A DNA stretch of 64,000 nucleotides from Niebla homalea (GCA_019925105.1 JAHGAU010000012.1:1302001-1366000), one strand, 5' to 3'. Shown: positions 42,099-55,289, counted from the stretch's first letter. The notes: generated by a model from the sequence alone, not told the origin. Translations and numbers: made by a program.

Positions 42099-42112
42099 TT
42101 AATTATTATTAT
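42099..42112. repeat. target-site duplication of the 345-bp LINE, right
   Basis: TTAATTATTATTAT, identical to 41740-41753. Confidence 0.9.
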
Positions 42113-43384
42113 ATTAATAAAGATTATAACGTATTCTTAAACCCGGATAAGAATATTATTATTGTTATATATATTAATAATATCTTAATAATAAAAGTTA
42201 ATAAACGGGTTATTATTGATTTAAAAGCTTAATTAAATAAAAAAATTTAAGATATCCAATTTAAACCTATATAATTAATATTTAAGTATAAGTATTACCC
42301 GTAATTAATAAAATTAAACCTTAACTTTTAATTAAAAAGTTACGTTAAATAGGTCCTTACTTAGTTTAATATATATAATAATCCTCTTTTTAAGGGTAAC
42401 GGTATAATTATCTTTATAAACGTAAATGCCCGTTTTAAGCCGATTAATAAAAAGTATATTGCCTTAAAGTAATTTCGGCTTAAATATTAATTTATTATCG
42501 GTTTATTTATATATATTATAATAAATATTAAGCTTAATATAATTTATATAATATTGATAATATTACGTTACGCGTTTAACCTTAATAAAGGGTATTAAAT
42601 AACCGTTAAAAAGATCTTTTATTATTTTTACGGTATAGTTTCTTTAAAGTTTATCTTTTAAGGCCTTTTAAAGCCCCTTAATAGCTATACGGACTTAAAT
42701 TACGCTGGCGACCCGTAAATACGTTGGTTTATTTTTGGGTATACCTTTAACTTAAGAAGTATAGTTATTAATTAATCTTTAAAACGTTAACCAACTATGG
42801 CCCTATTTACCTATAAAGCTAAATATATAAGATAATATAATACTATTAAAGAAATAATCTGGCTCGAACGGTTATTAATTTAATTTATTAAAGTCACCTT
42901 AAATCTAACGGTATTACCGGCCTTTAAGGATAAAAATATTATATAAGATTATGCTTTTCTTACTTAATTTAAGTATAATACCGGGGCTTTTACCCTTATT
43001 ACGGTAATCTTTTATAATAATTAAGGAGCGATTATATTAGTGAAAAACCTTATAAACTACTTAAAAACGAAGTATATATATATTAAGTATTATTTCCTCC
43101 GGGAGTATATAGTTAATAAATAAATAAAGCTTATATATTATTTTATTAATAATATAATAGTAGATAACCTAATAAAGCCGTTATTAAGGGACGCTTTTTA
43201 AAAATTCAAAAATTATTTAAGATTAAAATAATTATACCTTTAAAGTTTAAAATATACCTTTTATTATTAAAGTTGGGATGGATATACCCGTTATTACAGT
43301 AATACGGTTTAGTAAAAGCTTTTACTCCTTACTTAATAAATAATACGGTATTATAATATTATAAAGCTACTGATCAAATAGGAG

Positions 43385-43522
43385 TATCAGAAGTGTAGAA
43401 GGTAAAGACCTCGGCTATTATTAAAAGGGGACTAGCCTACTTCCTGGACTTCTTATAGATAGGTATCGCTTAGCACCTTATATAATACTCAACTAAGCAA
43501 GTTACACCCTACCATTTCAACA
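43385..43522 (+). repeat. 3' LTR of A2 (138 bp)
   Basis: It begins TATCAGAAG (mutated from TGTCAGAAG) and ends ACCATTTCAACA. It is preceded by a mutated polypurine tract, AAATAGGAG (43376-43384), and followed by CCCGG. Confidence 0.9.
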
Positions 43523-43527
43523 CCCGG
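43523..43527. repeat. target-site duplication CCCGG, right side of A2
   Basis: CCCGG matches 30719-30723. Beyond it, element B resumes. Confidence 0.85.
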
Positions 43528-45430
43528 CTTATTATTAGGTTTACCGTTAGTAAGCATACGGTCCTTAAACTATTAATATAATGACTCCTTAAGGCCTAAC
43601 GCCCGTTTAAATTATATAAAGGTCTTAATAAATAGGGCCTTTATTAACCCGTTAATTACCTGTTCCGTAATATAGATATACTCGAGATTAACGGTATTAA
43701 TTTTAAGTTATTCCCGTAGCCAGTATAATTAAATGTTTATATACTTTATCCTTACGTAATATACCGGGTTTTTAGCCAGTATAATAACCCTTTAATTATT
43801 ATTATAAATCGTAATAATAAATATATATCTAGATTTATCGGGTTATATTTACTTTAATAAATCCTTTAGCCAGATAGTTTCCTTAATAATTTACGTTTAT
43901 CCCGTATATTTAACTTTATAAATAAATAACGTTATAATCGGTTACCTTTTTGAAGATTAATAAATCGGTATATTCTTTACGTTAAAAAGGTAGCTTAAAA
44001 TTAACCTACGGGTAAAATCGGCCGTAAAATTAAAGTTAATATACTTATTAAAAGCTTTAAGCTTACCCTTATATATTAACTAAAAGTATATAATAATCCG
44101 TAAATAACGTATAATTTATTTTATATATAATTAATATTAATAGGACGGATTTACGGAATACCGGTTAATAATTATTACCGTATAAATTATATCCGATTAT
44201 ATATTAAGTATAATATATATTAATAAACTTACGGCCGATTAATATTACTATTTAAACTCCGATTTTACTTAATAACCTTTAAATAACGGTTCCGGCCTAA
44301 AATCGACTTATATAAATATATACGTCGGGTAAGCCTCTTATTAATTGTAATCTTATATTATTTTCTTAATATAAATTTCTTAATTAAGATAGATCGTTCG
44401 GTTTTATTAATCCTATATAATAATAATATTTAAATAATAACTTATTAAACTTAGGTTAAATATACAGAATTCCTTATTAAATATAGCCTTTAAGTTTTAA
44501 ATCTTTTGTTTAAACGGATTAATTATTAAAACGTTATTTATATATACGGCTATAATTATACCGGTTTTAAAGTAAAAGAATACGTAATAATCCGTATGGA
44601 TAAATTTAAAACCCTATATAGCTATAAACTCCCAGAAACGATTATATTATAATTATAATAATTACTTTAGTCTATATAGGCCCTTCTTAAGCTTATAATA
44701 AAGCTTTTTACCGTTTTTACCGGTCTTTTTTTATCCTTTTAATTATTCTATATATATTTTTTCCTTAATAAAATTATAAAGGAACGTTATTTTAACGTTT
44801 ATCTGCTTTAAATCTTAATTATTAACCGCTATAAAGGTAAAAAGAACCTTATAATTTATAGGTTTTATTATTAAGGTAAACGTCTTATTATAATTAATAT
44901 TTTTACGTTATTTAAAACCATATATTATTTACCGGGCCTTATAGTGAATTATATTATTATTAATTCTACATTTAAGGGTATAGATTTACCGTCCTCGTAA
45001 TATTGTTACGCCGGTAGGGATTTAATTTTATGTAATTAAGACTTAAATATCGTTTTCTTTAAGGGAATCGTATTTATTATTTTTTGCTAATTCTTAGTTT
45101 ATCCGGGTATATTTATTTATTATAGCTTCTTTATAGGTTTTAAACTTAATAAGTTCCGAAGTTATTTTAAAGGATATTAAAGTTAAAAAATATAATAATT
45201 CGTCCTTATTACGGGTTAATAAAGCCGAAAAAAAGAGTGGATTTAATAATATATTACGCGGTTTATCCGGAAATATAAGGTTAAAGTTACTTACGTGTTA
45301 AACCCAGAATTTTTCTTACCAAAAATATATATATAAAACGCTTATTTAAACTTTATATATTACGTAAACTATATCGTTATATACTTAGTTTTAACCCGAT
45401 TAAAGTTTAATCCTTAAATTAAGCCCGGTT
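43528..45430 (-). pseudogene. element B pol, reverse transcriptase and RNase H part
   Basis: On the minus strand Copia reverse transcriptase is readable: IIHYKAR near 44932-44950, then INYKVLFTFIAV, YKLKKGLYRLK (44665-44700), and IIIAVYINNVLII (44522-44565), where YVDD reads YINN. RNase H lies to the left, towards 43.5 kb, but is too mutated for me to place residues. The reading direction fits the primer-binding site at 50.9 kb. The sequence is broken by many TAA codons. It is cut from the rest of pol by the G-rich insertion. Confidence 0.8.
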
Positions 45431-45455
45431 TAAGCTTAATTTAAACCTAAAAAAA

Positions 45456-45606
45456 GACCGGTTCGAGACCGGTTCGAGCCCGGTTCGGACCCGGCTTAAT
45501 CCGGGCTTAAGTTAGTTATTTACTTAAATATGGTTTTCTACAACCGGTAACCGGTTCGAACCGGGTTTGAACCGGGTTTGCCCTGGGTTTAAACCCGGTA
45601 TAAACC
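45456..45606. repeat. ACCGGTTCGA / AACCGGGTTT repeat cluster
   Basis: There are several imperfect copies of GACCGGTTCGA and AACCGGGTTTGA, many of them palindromic (CCGGTTCGAACCGG). They lie at the left edge of the G-rich insertion. Confidence 0.75.
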
Positions 45607-45773
45607 AGGTAATATACCGGGTTTAAACCTTAAAAAATTTGAAATTTTAAAAAGTTATTACCGGAGGATTAATTTACTTAATTACTTTAATAAAACCCTT
45701 TATATTACGGGAAAAATACCCCCGTAATAACCTTAATTAATATTACTTCCTTTTAAGTAAGTTACCCGAATTA

Positions 45774-45928
45774 ATAAGGGTAATAAGGGTGATAAGGGTA
45801 ATAAGGGTGATAAGGATAATAAGGGTAATGAGGGTAATAAGGGTAATAAGGGTGATAAAGGTGATAAGGGCGACGAGGGTAACGAGGGTAATGAGGGTGA
45901 TGAGGGTGATAAGGGTAAAGATGATGAA
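45774..45928 (+). repeat. 9-bp minisatellite GGGTRATAA, about 16-17 units
   Basis: Units alternate between GGGTAATAA and GGGTGATAA, with a few GAG variants. Open frames across it on both strands encode only tri-residue repeats (RVI and YPY/HPH types), which indicates simple repeats, not a gene. Confidence 0.9.
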
Positions 45929-46055
45929 GGTCGGGCCTTACATCAGGTATAAGGAGGCCTTGCTTAGCTCTTAGGTTCTCCATCCAAATCACGGTGTCTT
46001 TGGGCCTGTTGCGGTGGGGGCATATAGGCATTAGGCGTCACCTCTTGCTGAAGGG
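45929..46055. other. unique, non-RIP spacer between the two arrays
   Basis: About 125 bp of normal-composition sequence, with CpA and TpG intact, lie between the 9-bp and 6-bp arrays. A minus-strand reading from 46031 (MPICPHRNRPKDTVIWMENL...) is open but continues straight into the repeat-coded peptide. It may be a captured fragment of a host gene or transposon, and I cannot identify it. Confidence 0.5.
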
Positions 46056-46129
46056 TTTACTGAGGGTAAGGGTGCAGGTGAGGGTGAGGGTAAGGGTGCA
46101 GGTGAGGGTATAGGTATGGGTGAGGGTGG

Positions 46130-46433
<304 letters not shown>

Positions 46434-46438
<5 letters not shown>

Positions 46439-46630
46439 GTGAGTGAGGGTGGTGAGTGAGGGTGGTGAGTGAGGGTGGTGAGTGAGGGTGGTGAGTGAGG
46501 GTGGTGAGTGAGGGTGGTGAGTGAGGGTGGTGAGTGAGGGTGGTGAGTGAGGGTGGTGAGTGAGGGTGGTGAGTGAGGGTGGTGAGTGAGGGTGGTGAGT
46601 GAGGGTGGTGAGTGAGGGTGGTGAGTGAGG
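46434..46630 (+). repeat. 13-bp minisatellite GGGTGGTGAGTGA, about 15 units
   Basis: These highly uniform 13-bp units join directly to the hexamer array and appear to derive from it (GGGTGA plus GGTGAGTGA). They decay to the right into GGTAATAAGTAA-like sequence up to about 46830. Confidence 0.95.
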
Positions 46631-46960
46631 GTAATGAGTGGTAAGGGTGGTAATAAGTAAAAGTGCAAATGCAGCTGCTAAGGCAAGTACAGGGGCAAGT
46701 GCCGGGGTAAATGCGAGTGGTAAGTGAGGTAATAAGTAAAGGTAATAAGTAATAACGGTGGTAAGGGGTAAAGTAATAGGTAAGGGTAATAAGTAAATAA
46801 CGGTAATAAATAAAAAGAGTAAATAAAATTAAGTTATTATATATAAATAACTTAATAAAATATAGGATTTTTAATTAACGGAAATATTCCGCGTATTAAA
46901 AATTTAATTATAAACCTAAAAAAATATTAACTTAGAATTTAAAACCGGTTTTAAACCGTT

Positions 46961-47040
46961 TTAAATCCACCTTAAACCCACCTTAAACCCACCTCGAACC
47001 CACCTCGAACCCACCTTAAACCCACTTTAAACCCAGCTTA
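46961..47040. repeat. 11-bp array CTTAAACCCAC, about 7 units
   Basis: The units vary between CTTAAACCCAC and CTCGAACCCAC. They mirror in composition the GGTTCGA repeats on the other side of the insertion. Confidence 0.85.
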
Positions 47041-47090
47041 AAACCTCGAACCAGATTACACCCATTTTTTCCCGGTTATTTATTAAGCTT

Positions 47091-50000
47091 TAAAATCCTG
47101 GGGTGGTCCCTTAAGTATTTTTAATTAAGTTTTCAATTTATTACCTTTATTTTTAATTATAATTAATTTCTAGGTCTTTAACCGTTAAACTTAAGGGGTC
47201 CGGTAAAATTATTTATTAAGTAGGGATTATAGCCGGACGTATAAATTATTCGGTAAAAATAAAGTTTATACTGGTAATATCCGTTTTAATTAAACCGTAA
47301 TTCCCGAACTTCTCCTTTAAATTAAAGTTTTATTAAGGCCTTTTTATTTTTTTAAGCTCCTAAATTCGGTTAATAAACTTTTTATGATCCGAGTTATCCA
47401 ACGGTATTACCCGTCTTTCCTCGATATATACGTTGTATACGTTCTTTATTATAAGGTTGAACCGTTTTACCTATAGATTAATTATTCTAAAATATTTATT
47501 AATCCCTTTATTAAAATTTATTAAGATATATAGTTTTAATTTATTATTAAGCTTAACCCGGTAATTTATAGTTCTTACGTATATAATTAACCTTAAAATC
47601 CGTATATAAAATATATCTGGTTTCTTATTATATTAAACTTAATATAATATTATTTTTTAAGTTATATATATGGTATCTATATAATTATATAGTTTACCGT
47701 TTGGATTAATTCCGGTTAAAAGCTTTTAAATATACCCTTTATTATCCGTATAATTTTAATCTTTTTATTAATCTTCCGGTTAATTTTTTTATTAATTAAA
47801 TTTTATTTAAGGTTTTTACGTATTATTATTTTAAAGATAATCTTATATTATTTTAAATAGTTTAAGAAGGCCTTAAATATATATTTACCCCCGCCGTCGG
47901 CTTAAAAACGTTTAATCTTTTAATCCGGGGTTTATTTATATTTAGCTTTAAACTTTTTAAACCGTTAAATTACGTCCGATTTATATATTAATAAATAAAC
48001 CTTTAATATTATAATTTTATTATTATAAAAGGTTATATAATACGTTATTCCGTTATACCTTTAAGGATTAATTATCCCTAAAAAATCTATATAAATAAGC
48101 TTTAACGGGTTTTCTGTAAATTTAAAATATCCCTTATATAATTAAGAATATAACCGTCCGGTAATATAGTATATATAGTAAGCGTTTTTAGCCTTATTAT
48201 TATTATAATATTTACGTTTAAGATCCATTTTAATTAATACGTTTATTAATTAAAATAATTTTTGAGTTCCGAAGTAACTTATACGTATATATTAAATAAA
48301 TATAATTAAAAATATATTAAACGTTATTATAATAAGGATAAGTTCTTATAGGTTGATTATAAATAGGCCGTTTTACCTGCTATAAATAAGCTTTTTTAAT
48401 TATATATTACCGTCCGGACCGTCCGTATTATATTAAGTTAAACCTTATAATCCAGAAGTTACGTCTTAAATATAAAATTAATTAAGTTTACCGGGGAATA
48501 TACCGTATTTATAAATTTTGTTTTAACGGGCTTATTATCTACCTTATATATTATATAAATAATATTTATACCCCTTATATAATTTATTTTTACCAGCCCG
48601 GGCCTTAAAAATAAAGATTAATAAAATCTTAATTTTCTTTGAAAAATCTTTTTTTATAAAAAATATATTAATTATAGTTATTATTAAGGATTATTAATTT
48701 CTATAACTTTATTAAGGTAATTAATATTATTATCGTTAATTATTATATATACGTTAATAAGTAAAAGTCGGTTATTAAAAGGTTTATAAGCATAATAATT
48801 TCCTTAATAATCTTGGGCTTCTTAATATGGAACTTTATAAGTTTTTTTTAAGGTAAAAATCTTAATATTTATTTTTAATATATTTATTATTACGCCCCTT
48901 CTAAATATAATACTAATAAATAAGCTTTTCCCGGGTCTTATTAAAGGTCCCTTTATTATAATCCTTTAACGTATCCTTATAGGTTTATATCGAGACGTTT
49001 AATTATTAAATAACCGCCTGAGCTTCCTTATTACGGGCCCTTTATATAATATCGTGAAATTTAAGGGTACCTAGGCTTTATTATACCGCCGTTTAAATAA
49101 ATACCAAATATTACATTTATTATAACTTTTTTAATCTATTTAAAAATATCTAAATAACGAAATAATCCGGGATAATTAAAAAGCTATTAATTACCTTAAT
49201 TTCAATATAAATTTTCTAATAACGGCTATTATACTTATTAATTATTATATTTAAGGTTTTTTATAGGCTTATAAACTATTATATAAGCTCTATATATAGT
49301 CCGGACCTTTATAATTTATACTGATCCTTAAGTTATTCTTAGATCGTATTTAGGCTTTCTATAGTATTAATTAAATATTTAATATTAATACCATAACGGT
49401 TTTTTAAGGTTATATATACCTTAAGGGTATTTCTCTCCTTTATCTTTTAAAGGTTATTAATCGTTATTTAGTCCTTTATTTATTAACTCTATGATATCTA
49501 TTATTATTAATTTATTAATAAAGGGATTAAGCTTAAAAAAATCCTTTATAATAAAGTCTTTCTTAATCGTTATCGTTAATAAAGTATACGGAAGATAATA
49601 TTAATGAAATATTAATTATATTATAATTATTAATAATACTTAAGTTTAAGTTTAACGACGTTTAATACGTTAAAGATTTACTATTTAAGGGTAATAAATA
49701 GCTTACGTTAAATAACGGTATCTAATTTTTAACGTTTATATTTAACCCGAAGATAATAATATTTAATGGGTTATTTAAAGGTTCCTTAAATGCTTTTAAG
49801 CCGAAGTTATTATATAACTTCGGCGTTTATAATAATAAGTAATCTTTATCTTCGACTTAATCTTTATTAGCTGGATTAAAACGGTCTTTTTTCCTTAAGT
49901 CTTTAAGTATAAAGAGAAAAAGGGTACTTTATATATAACGATACCACTGAATAATAAGGTTTAAGTACTATACTTTATACGGGATTATTATATAATCTGG

Positions 50001-50885
50001 GATAATAAGTAATATAAGGTTTTATTGGTTAAAGTATTCTTTATTCCGGTTAAGCTTAAAACGAAACTTTATAATATACTATAATATTATATATATATCC
50101 TTAAGATTATTACCTTTTTCTATTTAAGGGCCCTTAATTTCTATAATTAAAACGTTTAAACTTATCTTAATTACTTTACCTTAACTTAAAGGCTTTAATC
50201 TCTATAATCCGTAATAAGTAGGCTTATCTTAAATCCAATTACTTATTAAAGAATTCTATAGTTAATTCCTAGCCCTTTTTTCTTAAGGATTAATCCTTAC
50301 TTTAAAAGGTTTGGTTATTAATTACTTATTCCGTCCCGTATTTACTTTCTGAAATTAAATTAAAGTGAATAATTTTAAGCCGTAATATACTTAAATCCGA
50401 GTAATTTATCTTTAATTAATCTCGAAAAAACTCGATTTTAATTCGGTTTTTAAAACTTTAAACTTAATAAAGTTCTATAGTATATTTAATATTTATTTAA
50501 CGTTTTAAATTTCTTATTTAAACCTTAATTAAGGCTTTACGTATATATATTAACCTTAAAAGCTTTACGTTTTAGCTCCGTTAATTTAATACCGGCTTAA
50601 CTTCTCCGGCGTATAGGCGTTTACGGCCTTTAATAAGGTTAAGAAATAATAGTCTATATATTCTCGTTAATAAAACGTCCTCCCCTCTTAATTCAGGAAT
50701 ATAGGTAATTAAGTAGGCTTCTTTATTTATGGCCGTAGTATTATACGCTTAATTAAGTCGATTTTTTAATAATATAGCCTGCGTACAGGTATTATTTACG
50801 GGTATATTTTATACCATAAGTTTACTACCGTTTATAGGTTAATTTAAATACTAAGAAGACGTTATTTAAGCACTTAGACGCGTAG
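47091..50885 (-). pseudogene. element B gag, protease and integrase part
   Basis: This lies between the primer-binding site of B and the G-rich insertion, so by Copia order it should hold the leader, gag, protease and integrase. On the minus strand a frame around 47.2-47.5 kb reads openly (VKRFNLIIKNVYNVYIEERR, then VIPLDNSDHKKFINRI) and corresponds in place to the linker after the integrase core. Gag and integrase motifs are too degraded for me to place. Start and end are not determined. Confidence 0.55.
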
Positions 50886-50900
50886 TCCGGGCTTATAACC
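50886..50900 (-). promoter_or_regulatory. primer-binding site of element B
   Basis: On the minus strand this reads GGTTATAAGCCCGGA and directly follows the 5' LTR. It is the same half initiator tRNA-Met site as in A1 and A2, and it sets the orientation of B. Confidence 0.78.
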
Positions 50901-51062
50901 TGTTAAAATTAAGAGGTATAAGTTTCTTGATTATTACTATATATAAAGTAAAACTATATATAAGGCTATATGCCGCTATTTTACTTAGGTTTAGCACGTC
51001 CGCCTTATCTAATCTGATCCGCGTCACGTGATCTCCCAAGTGGCGATCCTGCACATTCAACA
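50901..51062 (-). repeat. 5' LTR of element B (162 bp)
   Basis: On the minus strand it starts TGTTGAATGTGC and ends TTTTAACA. Its outer third is free of RIP and contains CACGTG (51016-51021), a palindrome bound by bHLH factors in many eukaryotes. The inner part is mutated. A TATA-like stretch (CTTATATATAG) lies in the middle. Confidence 0.9.
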
Positions 51063-51067
51063 TACGG
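51063..51067. repeat. target-site duplication TACGG, right side of element B
   Basis: TACGG, identical to 30353-30357. Sequence C resumes after it. Confidence 0.85.
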
Positions 51068-52440
51068 TCACTTTCTATACGTCTTCAAAGCTATATATTG
51101 AATTTTACGTTAAATCTTTATTAAGGCTCGAGTAATATATGAATTAAGAGTTAAGTTTATAGCGTTAATATTAAAAGCCGTTAAAAGATATAAAGATAAA
51201 GAGTTCCTTTATCATTTCTTAAGAATCCGTACCAAACCGGAATAAAATAAAACCTTAATAGCTTATATAAAACTACTTATTCCTCGGGACGGATACGTAT
51301 ACGTTTTCTTAAACTTAAAGATCTTACGTAAAAAGTAATTATATCTTTAAAGTCTTATATATATCGGGATTAAGTGATTTACTAATTTAATAACAAACTT
51401 AATCGGAAAATATTATTTTAAAAACCTTAATAAAAAGTTAAAAATATATAAAATTACTTAATAACTCTTTAAGTTAATTCTTAATTTTTTAAGTAAAGTC
51501 GTCTTAGAAGTCGCTTTTAATTTAATACGGAAGCTCGATCGCTTTAAAATCGTAATTTTCTTCGCGTTTACTTTAAGGGTAATTTAATATCTCCGATTTA
51601 TTAATTTTATAAGATATTAACTAAATATAAAAAATTTATTACTTTAATTTTAAGGACGCGACGGTTTATTCCGGTTTATTATTTACTTAATCCGTTTTAT
51701 TAATAAACTCTATATTAAGAATTCCGTGCTTTATAGTAGTTATTACGTTATAGCTTAATTATACTCCGTGGAATAAAAAGCGGCTTAAAAATCAGAAAAG
51801 CAACTAAATAAATATCGACGTATATATATAGTAGTCTTTAAAAAAAAAACAAAAGACTTTAATACTATTTAAAGGGAAATGAATATATAACCGCTTTACT
51901 ATTTTTTCTAATTACGGTTAAGCAGGTCTTCCGTATAATTAAAAGATAAAAAGCGAGTGTCTTTCCGTTATATAAATCTCTTTATTATTACTTTTGGATT
52001 ATATAAATTTTACCATAAAGGGAATAATTTTTTTTTCTAAGTTTAATTAATTATATTACCTTCTCCGCATTATAGATTTATTGCTTATATAATCTTTATT
52101 ATTTTAATAATGAATATAACTATTAAGGTCCTTTAACGTAATCCGTATTTTAATTATTATTAGAAAATCTGGTTAAAAAAACGGAATATACCGCGGAAGT
52201 ATTTAATTAATTAAATCTTAATGTTACTATTATGAAAGAACAGTAATACGCTTTGGAATCTTTTAGCCTCCTTATACTGGAAGAACACTGAAAATTTTAT
52301 ATTCTTAGAATACGCGATGGTTTTATAGAATCTTATTAGTCCCAGACGGGTAACGTTGTCTTCTTAATTTTATATAAGACTTCTTAATAACTTCGGAAGT
52401 AGCCTTTTTTAATTATCGTTTTGATTAAATTATAAGTAAA
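51068..52440 (+). pseudogene. candidate degraded coding sequence C, right part
   Basis: One plus-strand frame has clearly fewer stops than the other two just after the B insertion: about 8 against about 18 each over the first 145 codons. It reads ELRVKFIALILKAVKRYKDK, EFLYHFLRIRTKP, FLSKVVLEVAFNLIRKLDRF and, near 52.2-52.4 kb, ESFSLLILEEH and FYILRIRDGFIESY. Stops are mostly TAA at possible Gln positions. The stretch near 52.2-52.4 kb keeps TpG/CpA and is less mutated. I do not recognise the protein. It could be a repeated gene or part of a large transposon. Joined to the left part, C would be about 3.1 kb. Confidence 0.4.
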
Positions 52441-54349
52441 AAGTTTAACCGAGCTCCGACCAGAATTTTATAATTAAGGTTAATAATTATATTAAAATTT
52501 AGCGTAAGCTTATTAATTAATATTTTAGATTTTAATTAAATAAGCTTATTTAAAAATAATATTATAAAGTTTTATATAAATAAATTAAAACTTAAACTTT
52601 ATAAACTTAATACCTTTGTATTCGCCGTAATTATATAACGTTCTTAATACTTTTTTTATTAAATCTTTATTATTTTTAATAAAAGTAACTCCTTATTAAA
52701 AGGAATTTAAATTACCGGTTATATTTTAATTATTAAGGTAAATTATACGGTATTCGGAAACTTAATTTGGATAAGTAAATAATATAAAATAAATAATATA
52801 TAACTTTAATACGCCTATATTATTATAATATATTGAAATAATTATATAAGTATTATTATTATACGTTATCTTTATATTAACGTATAACCGAAGTTTATAT
52901 ATCCTTTAAGCATTTAATACCCCGTTATAAAGTACTTATAATTTATATATAAATACGTTTTTATCCGGGCCTTTTCCTTCCGTAAAAAAGTTAAATAATA
53001 ATAATATATTTTTCTTAATAGAAGATTTAATATACTCGCTTAATTATTCCCGGACCTTTTTATATAATTTTATTAAACGGGCTTTATTATAGAAGTCTAA
53101 CTTAACTTTAATAATAAAGCCGTCAATAAGGTCTTTAAGGTTCTTAAAGTAAAAGTTTTCTTAAGAAGGGATATTAACGGTATTAATTATAATTAAGAAC
53201 GCCTTATTTATTACGGTATTTTCGGTTAATATATCTTTATTAATTTATTAAAAGGTCTTAAATATACCCTTAAAGAACTATAAAGGGGAAAAAGACGGTT
53301 TTAATTATATAAATTTCTTATTAATCTTTACTTAATTATTTAATTTTTACGTATAATTATTTTTATATATATTATAATTATTAAGATATTATTTAAAAAT
53401 AGAATTATAAACGGAGGATTTTCTAATTAATAAAAATATACCTGATTTTTTTCCGGTTTTAATTTATTTCTTAAAGCTTAAGTAAATTAAATTTATTATT
53501 AAATTAAAAATAATTAATTTTTCAGGGTTTAAATATTAAATAACTATTAAAAGGGTTATTTAAAAATAAATTATATTAAACTTACGCCTTAAATATTATT
53601 AAAATTTAATCCGCCGTATTTTATAAAGCATTTAAGTTATTTAAAGTTAATATTTTTTTTATTAACTTAATAAAATAAAATAAAGATAATAAATTAAATA
53701 GTCCTTTAATTAAATTCTTAAATAATATAAATAATAAGCCTTTACCGTAAGAGGTTATCTTAAAAAAAGCTAAGTATCCAATATTATTAATATTCTTTAA
53801 GCTTTCACTATTTAACGGGGAGCTAAAGTAAGGATTTAATTTTAAAATCTGCTTTACTTAATTATTACTTTTAATTAAAAGGTATTATAACTTTTATTAA
53901 AGGCATTAAACCTTAATATTTAAAAGCGATATTAATTAAATAAATAATTAAGAATAATTAAATAGAAAAATAATAAATAATACGTATTTACGGAAATAAC
54001 GTTAATATTTAAAAGTTAATCGGATTAAAAACTTAATAGTTAATTAATAGAATATTTATTATTTAAAGAATATAATTAAATAAGTAAAATAATATCCAAT
54101 AAAAATAATATAAGTACTTTTTAATATATATTAAAGTTACCGTTTTAATAAACTTATAAATTAATTTACCGAATATTATAAATAAAGAACTTAATAAGTA
54201 AATTAACTTTTTATTTTACGCTTAAAGAATTATCCTTTATATTTTAATAACTTTTATTAAGATTTATATATAATTAATAAATATTAACTTTAAAGGAAAA
54301 TCGGTAAAAAAAGCTTTAACGATATATATATAAGTAATTCCGAAGTGAT
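52441..54349. other. RIP-altered AT-rich block
   Basis: TpA-rich with broken frames on both strands and no recognisable motif. The right border is set by the target duplication of the LINE at 54350. Confidence 0.6.
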
Positions 54350-54363
54350 TAACGTAATATTAT
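54350..54363. repeat. target-site duplication of the 926-bp LINE, left
   Basis: TAACGTAATATTAT is repeated exactly at 55290-55303. Confidence 0.88.
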
Positions 54364-55289
54364 TGATTGATTGATTGATTTATACTACGGATCTAGCTAA
54401 GCTAATTCCGGCGTTCTTTAATACTCGGCTATTTAGCCTTATTAATAACCGCAAAAAACCCGATATCCATAACGTTAAAAATAAAAACCGGTGTCCACCC
54501 AGCCTTTACTCACGTCTTAAGGGTTAAGAGCATCTATAGCCGTTTAAAGAGTAAAAATTTATTTATACGTTTTTTTAAGAAAACCCATAATATTACGATT
54601 AAATCCATTTAAGGGTTACCTTTAAACTTATTGCTCTTCCGTTACCTTACGGGTCTATTTAATATTAAAATTTTAAAATTCCGATTATATTATTAAATAT
54701 CCTTACCGATATATATATTATTATTACCTTATTTATATGACTTTACCGACCAATATAGTATCGTTTCCCACGCCGCCCCGATATTTATAGCCCCCTTAGC
54801 CCCCTATTAGGTATAGTTTTCCCGTTATTACTTTTTACCTCCGGGTCGGCGGCAAGGTTTCTTAATCAGGTTTTTAACCACTTTTTCTATTTCCTTAATT
54901 AAACCGAACTATGGTAATAAGCCCGTAATTATTATAAATCTGGTAACCGCTTTAATACCCTTTTTATTAATAAGTATTTAACGATAATCGTTAATCCCTA
55001 TCCTTTTAATTAGTCCCGGTTTAAGTTCCTTAAATAGTAAATAAGAGATTAATACGTATATAGCGTCTTATTTTTATTACCTATATTCGCAGTTAACGTT
55101 AATCCGGTTATCGGTATATACGATAAAGAGGAAGTAAATTAAGCCGTTTTTACCTATCCGGAGTTAAATTATTAACGCGCTATCGCCTTTCCTTATAATC
55201 CCGTAACGCCAGAGATACTTATTAATAACCTCGTCGCTATCCAGCGCCGGGTGCCGTCGCCCTTAGGGGATCGATTCTCTGTATCTGCG
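54364..55289 (-). mobile_element. 5'-truncated LINE copy (926 bp)
   Basis: It is in minus orientation, with the TTGA-repeat tail at its left end (54364-54380). It aligns with the LINE copy at about 17.78-18.68 kb throughout. It is only partly RIP-mutated, mainly in the UTR half, and the right half keeps GC-rich sequence (GGCACCCGGCGC on the minus strand). A 14-bp duplication flanks it, which confirms target-primed insertion and 5' truncation. Confidence 0.9.
54828..55266 (-). pseudogene. C-terminal fragment of LINE ORF2
   Basis: On the minus strand this reads DEVINKYLWRYGIIRKGDSA, then KNGLIYFLF, a Cys-containing segment VNCEY, LFKELKPGLIKRIGINDYR and finally LIKKPCRRPGGKK, ending at TAA (54830-54828). 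It is the better preserved version of the ORF2 C-terminus of the full-length copy and helps to read that copy. Stops at Gln/Trp positions remain. There is no promoter or start, as it is a truncated insertion. Confidence 0.85.

Noticed and set aside
45771..46031. Open frames on both strands over the 9-bp array
   Set aside because: The peptides are YPY/HPH and RVI repeats from the minisatellite. Only the first 30 or so codons of the minus-strand frame are non-repetitive, and nothing supports expression.
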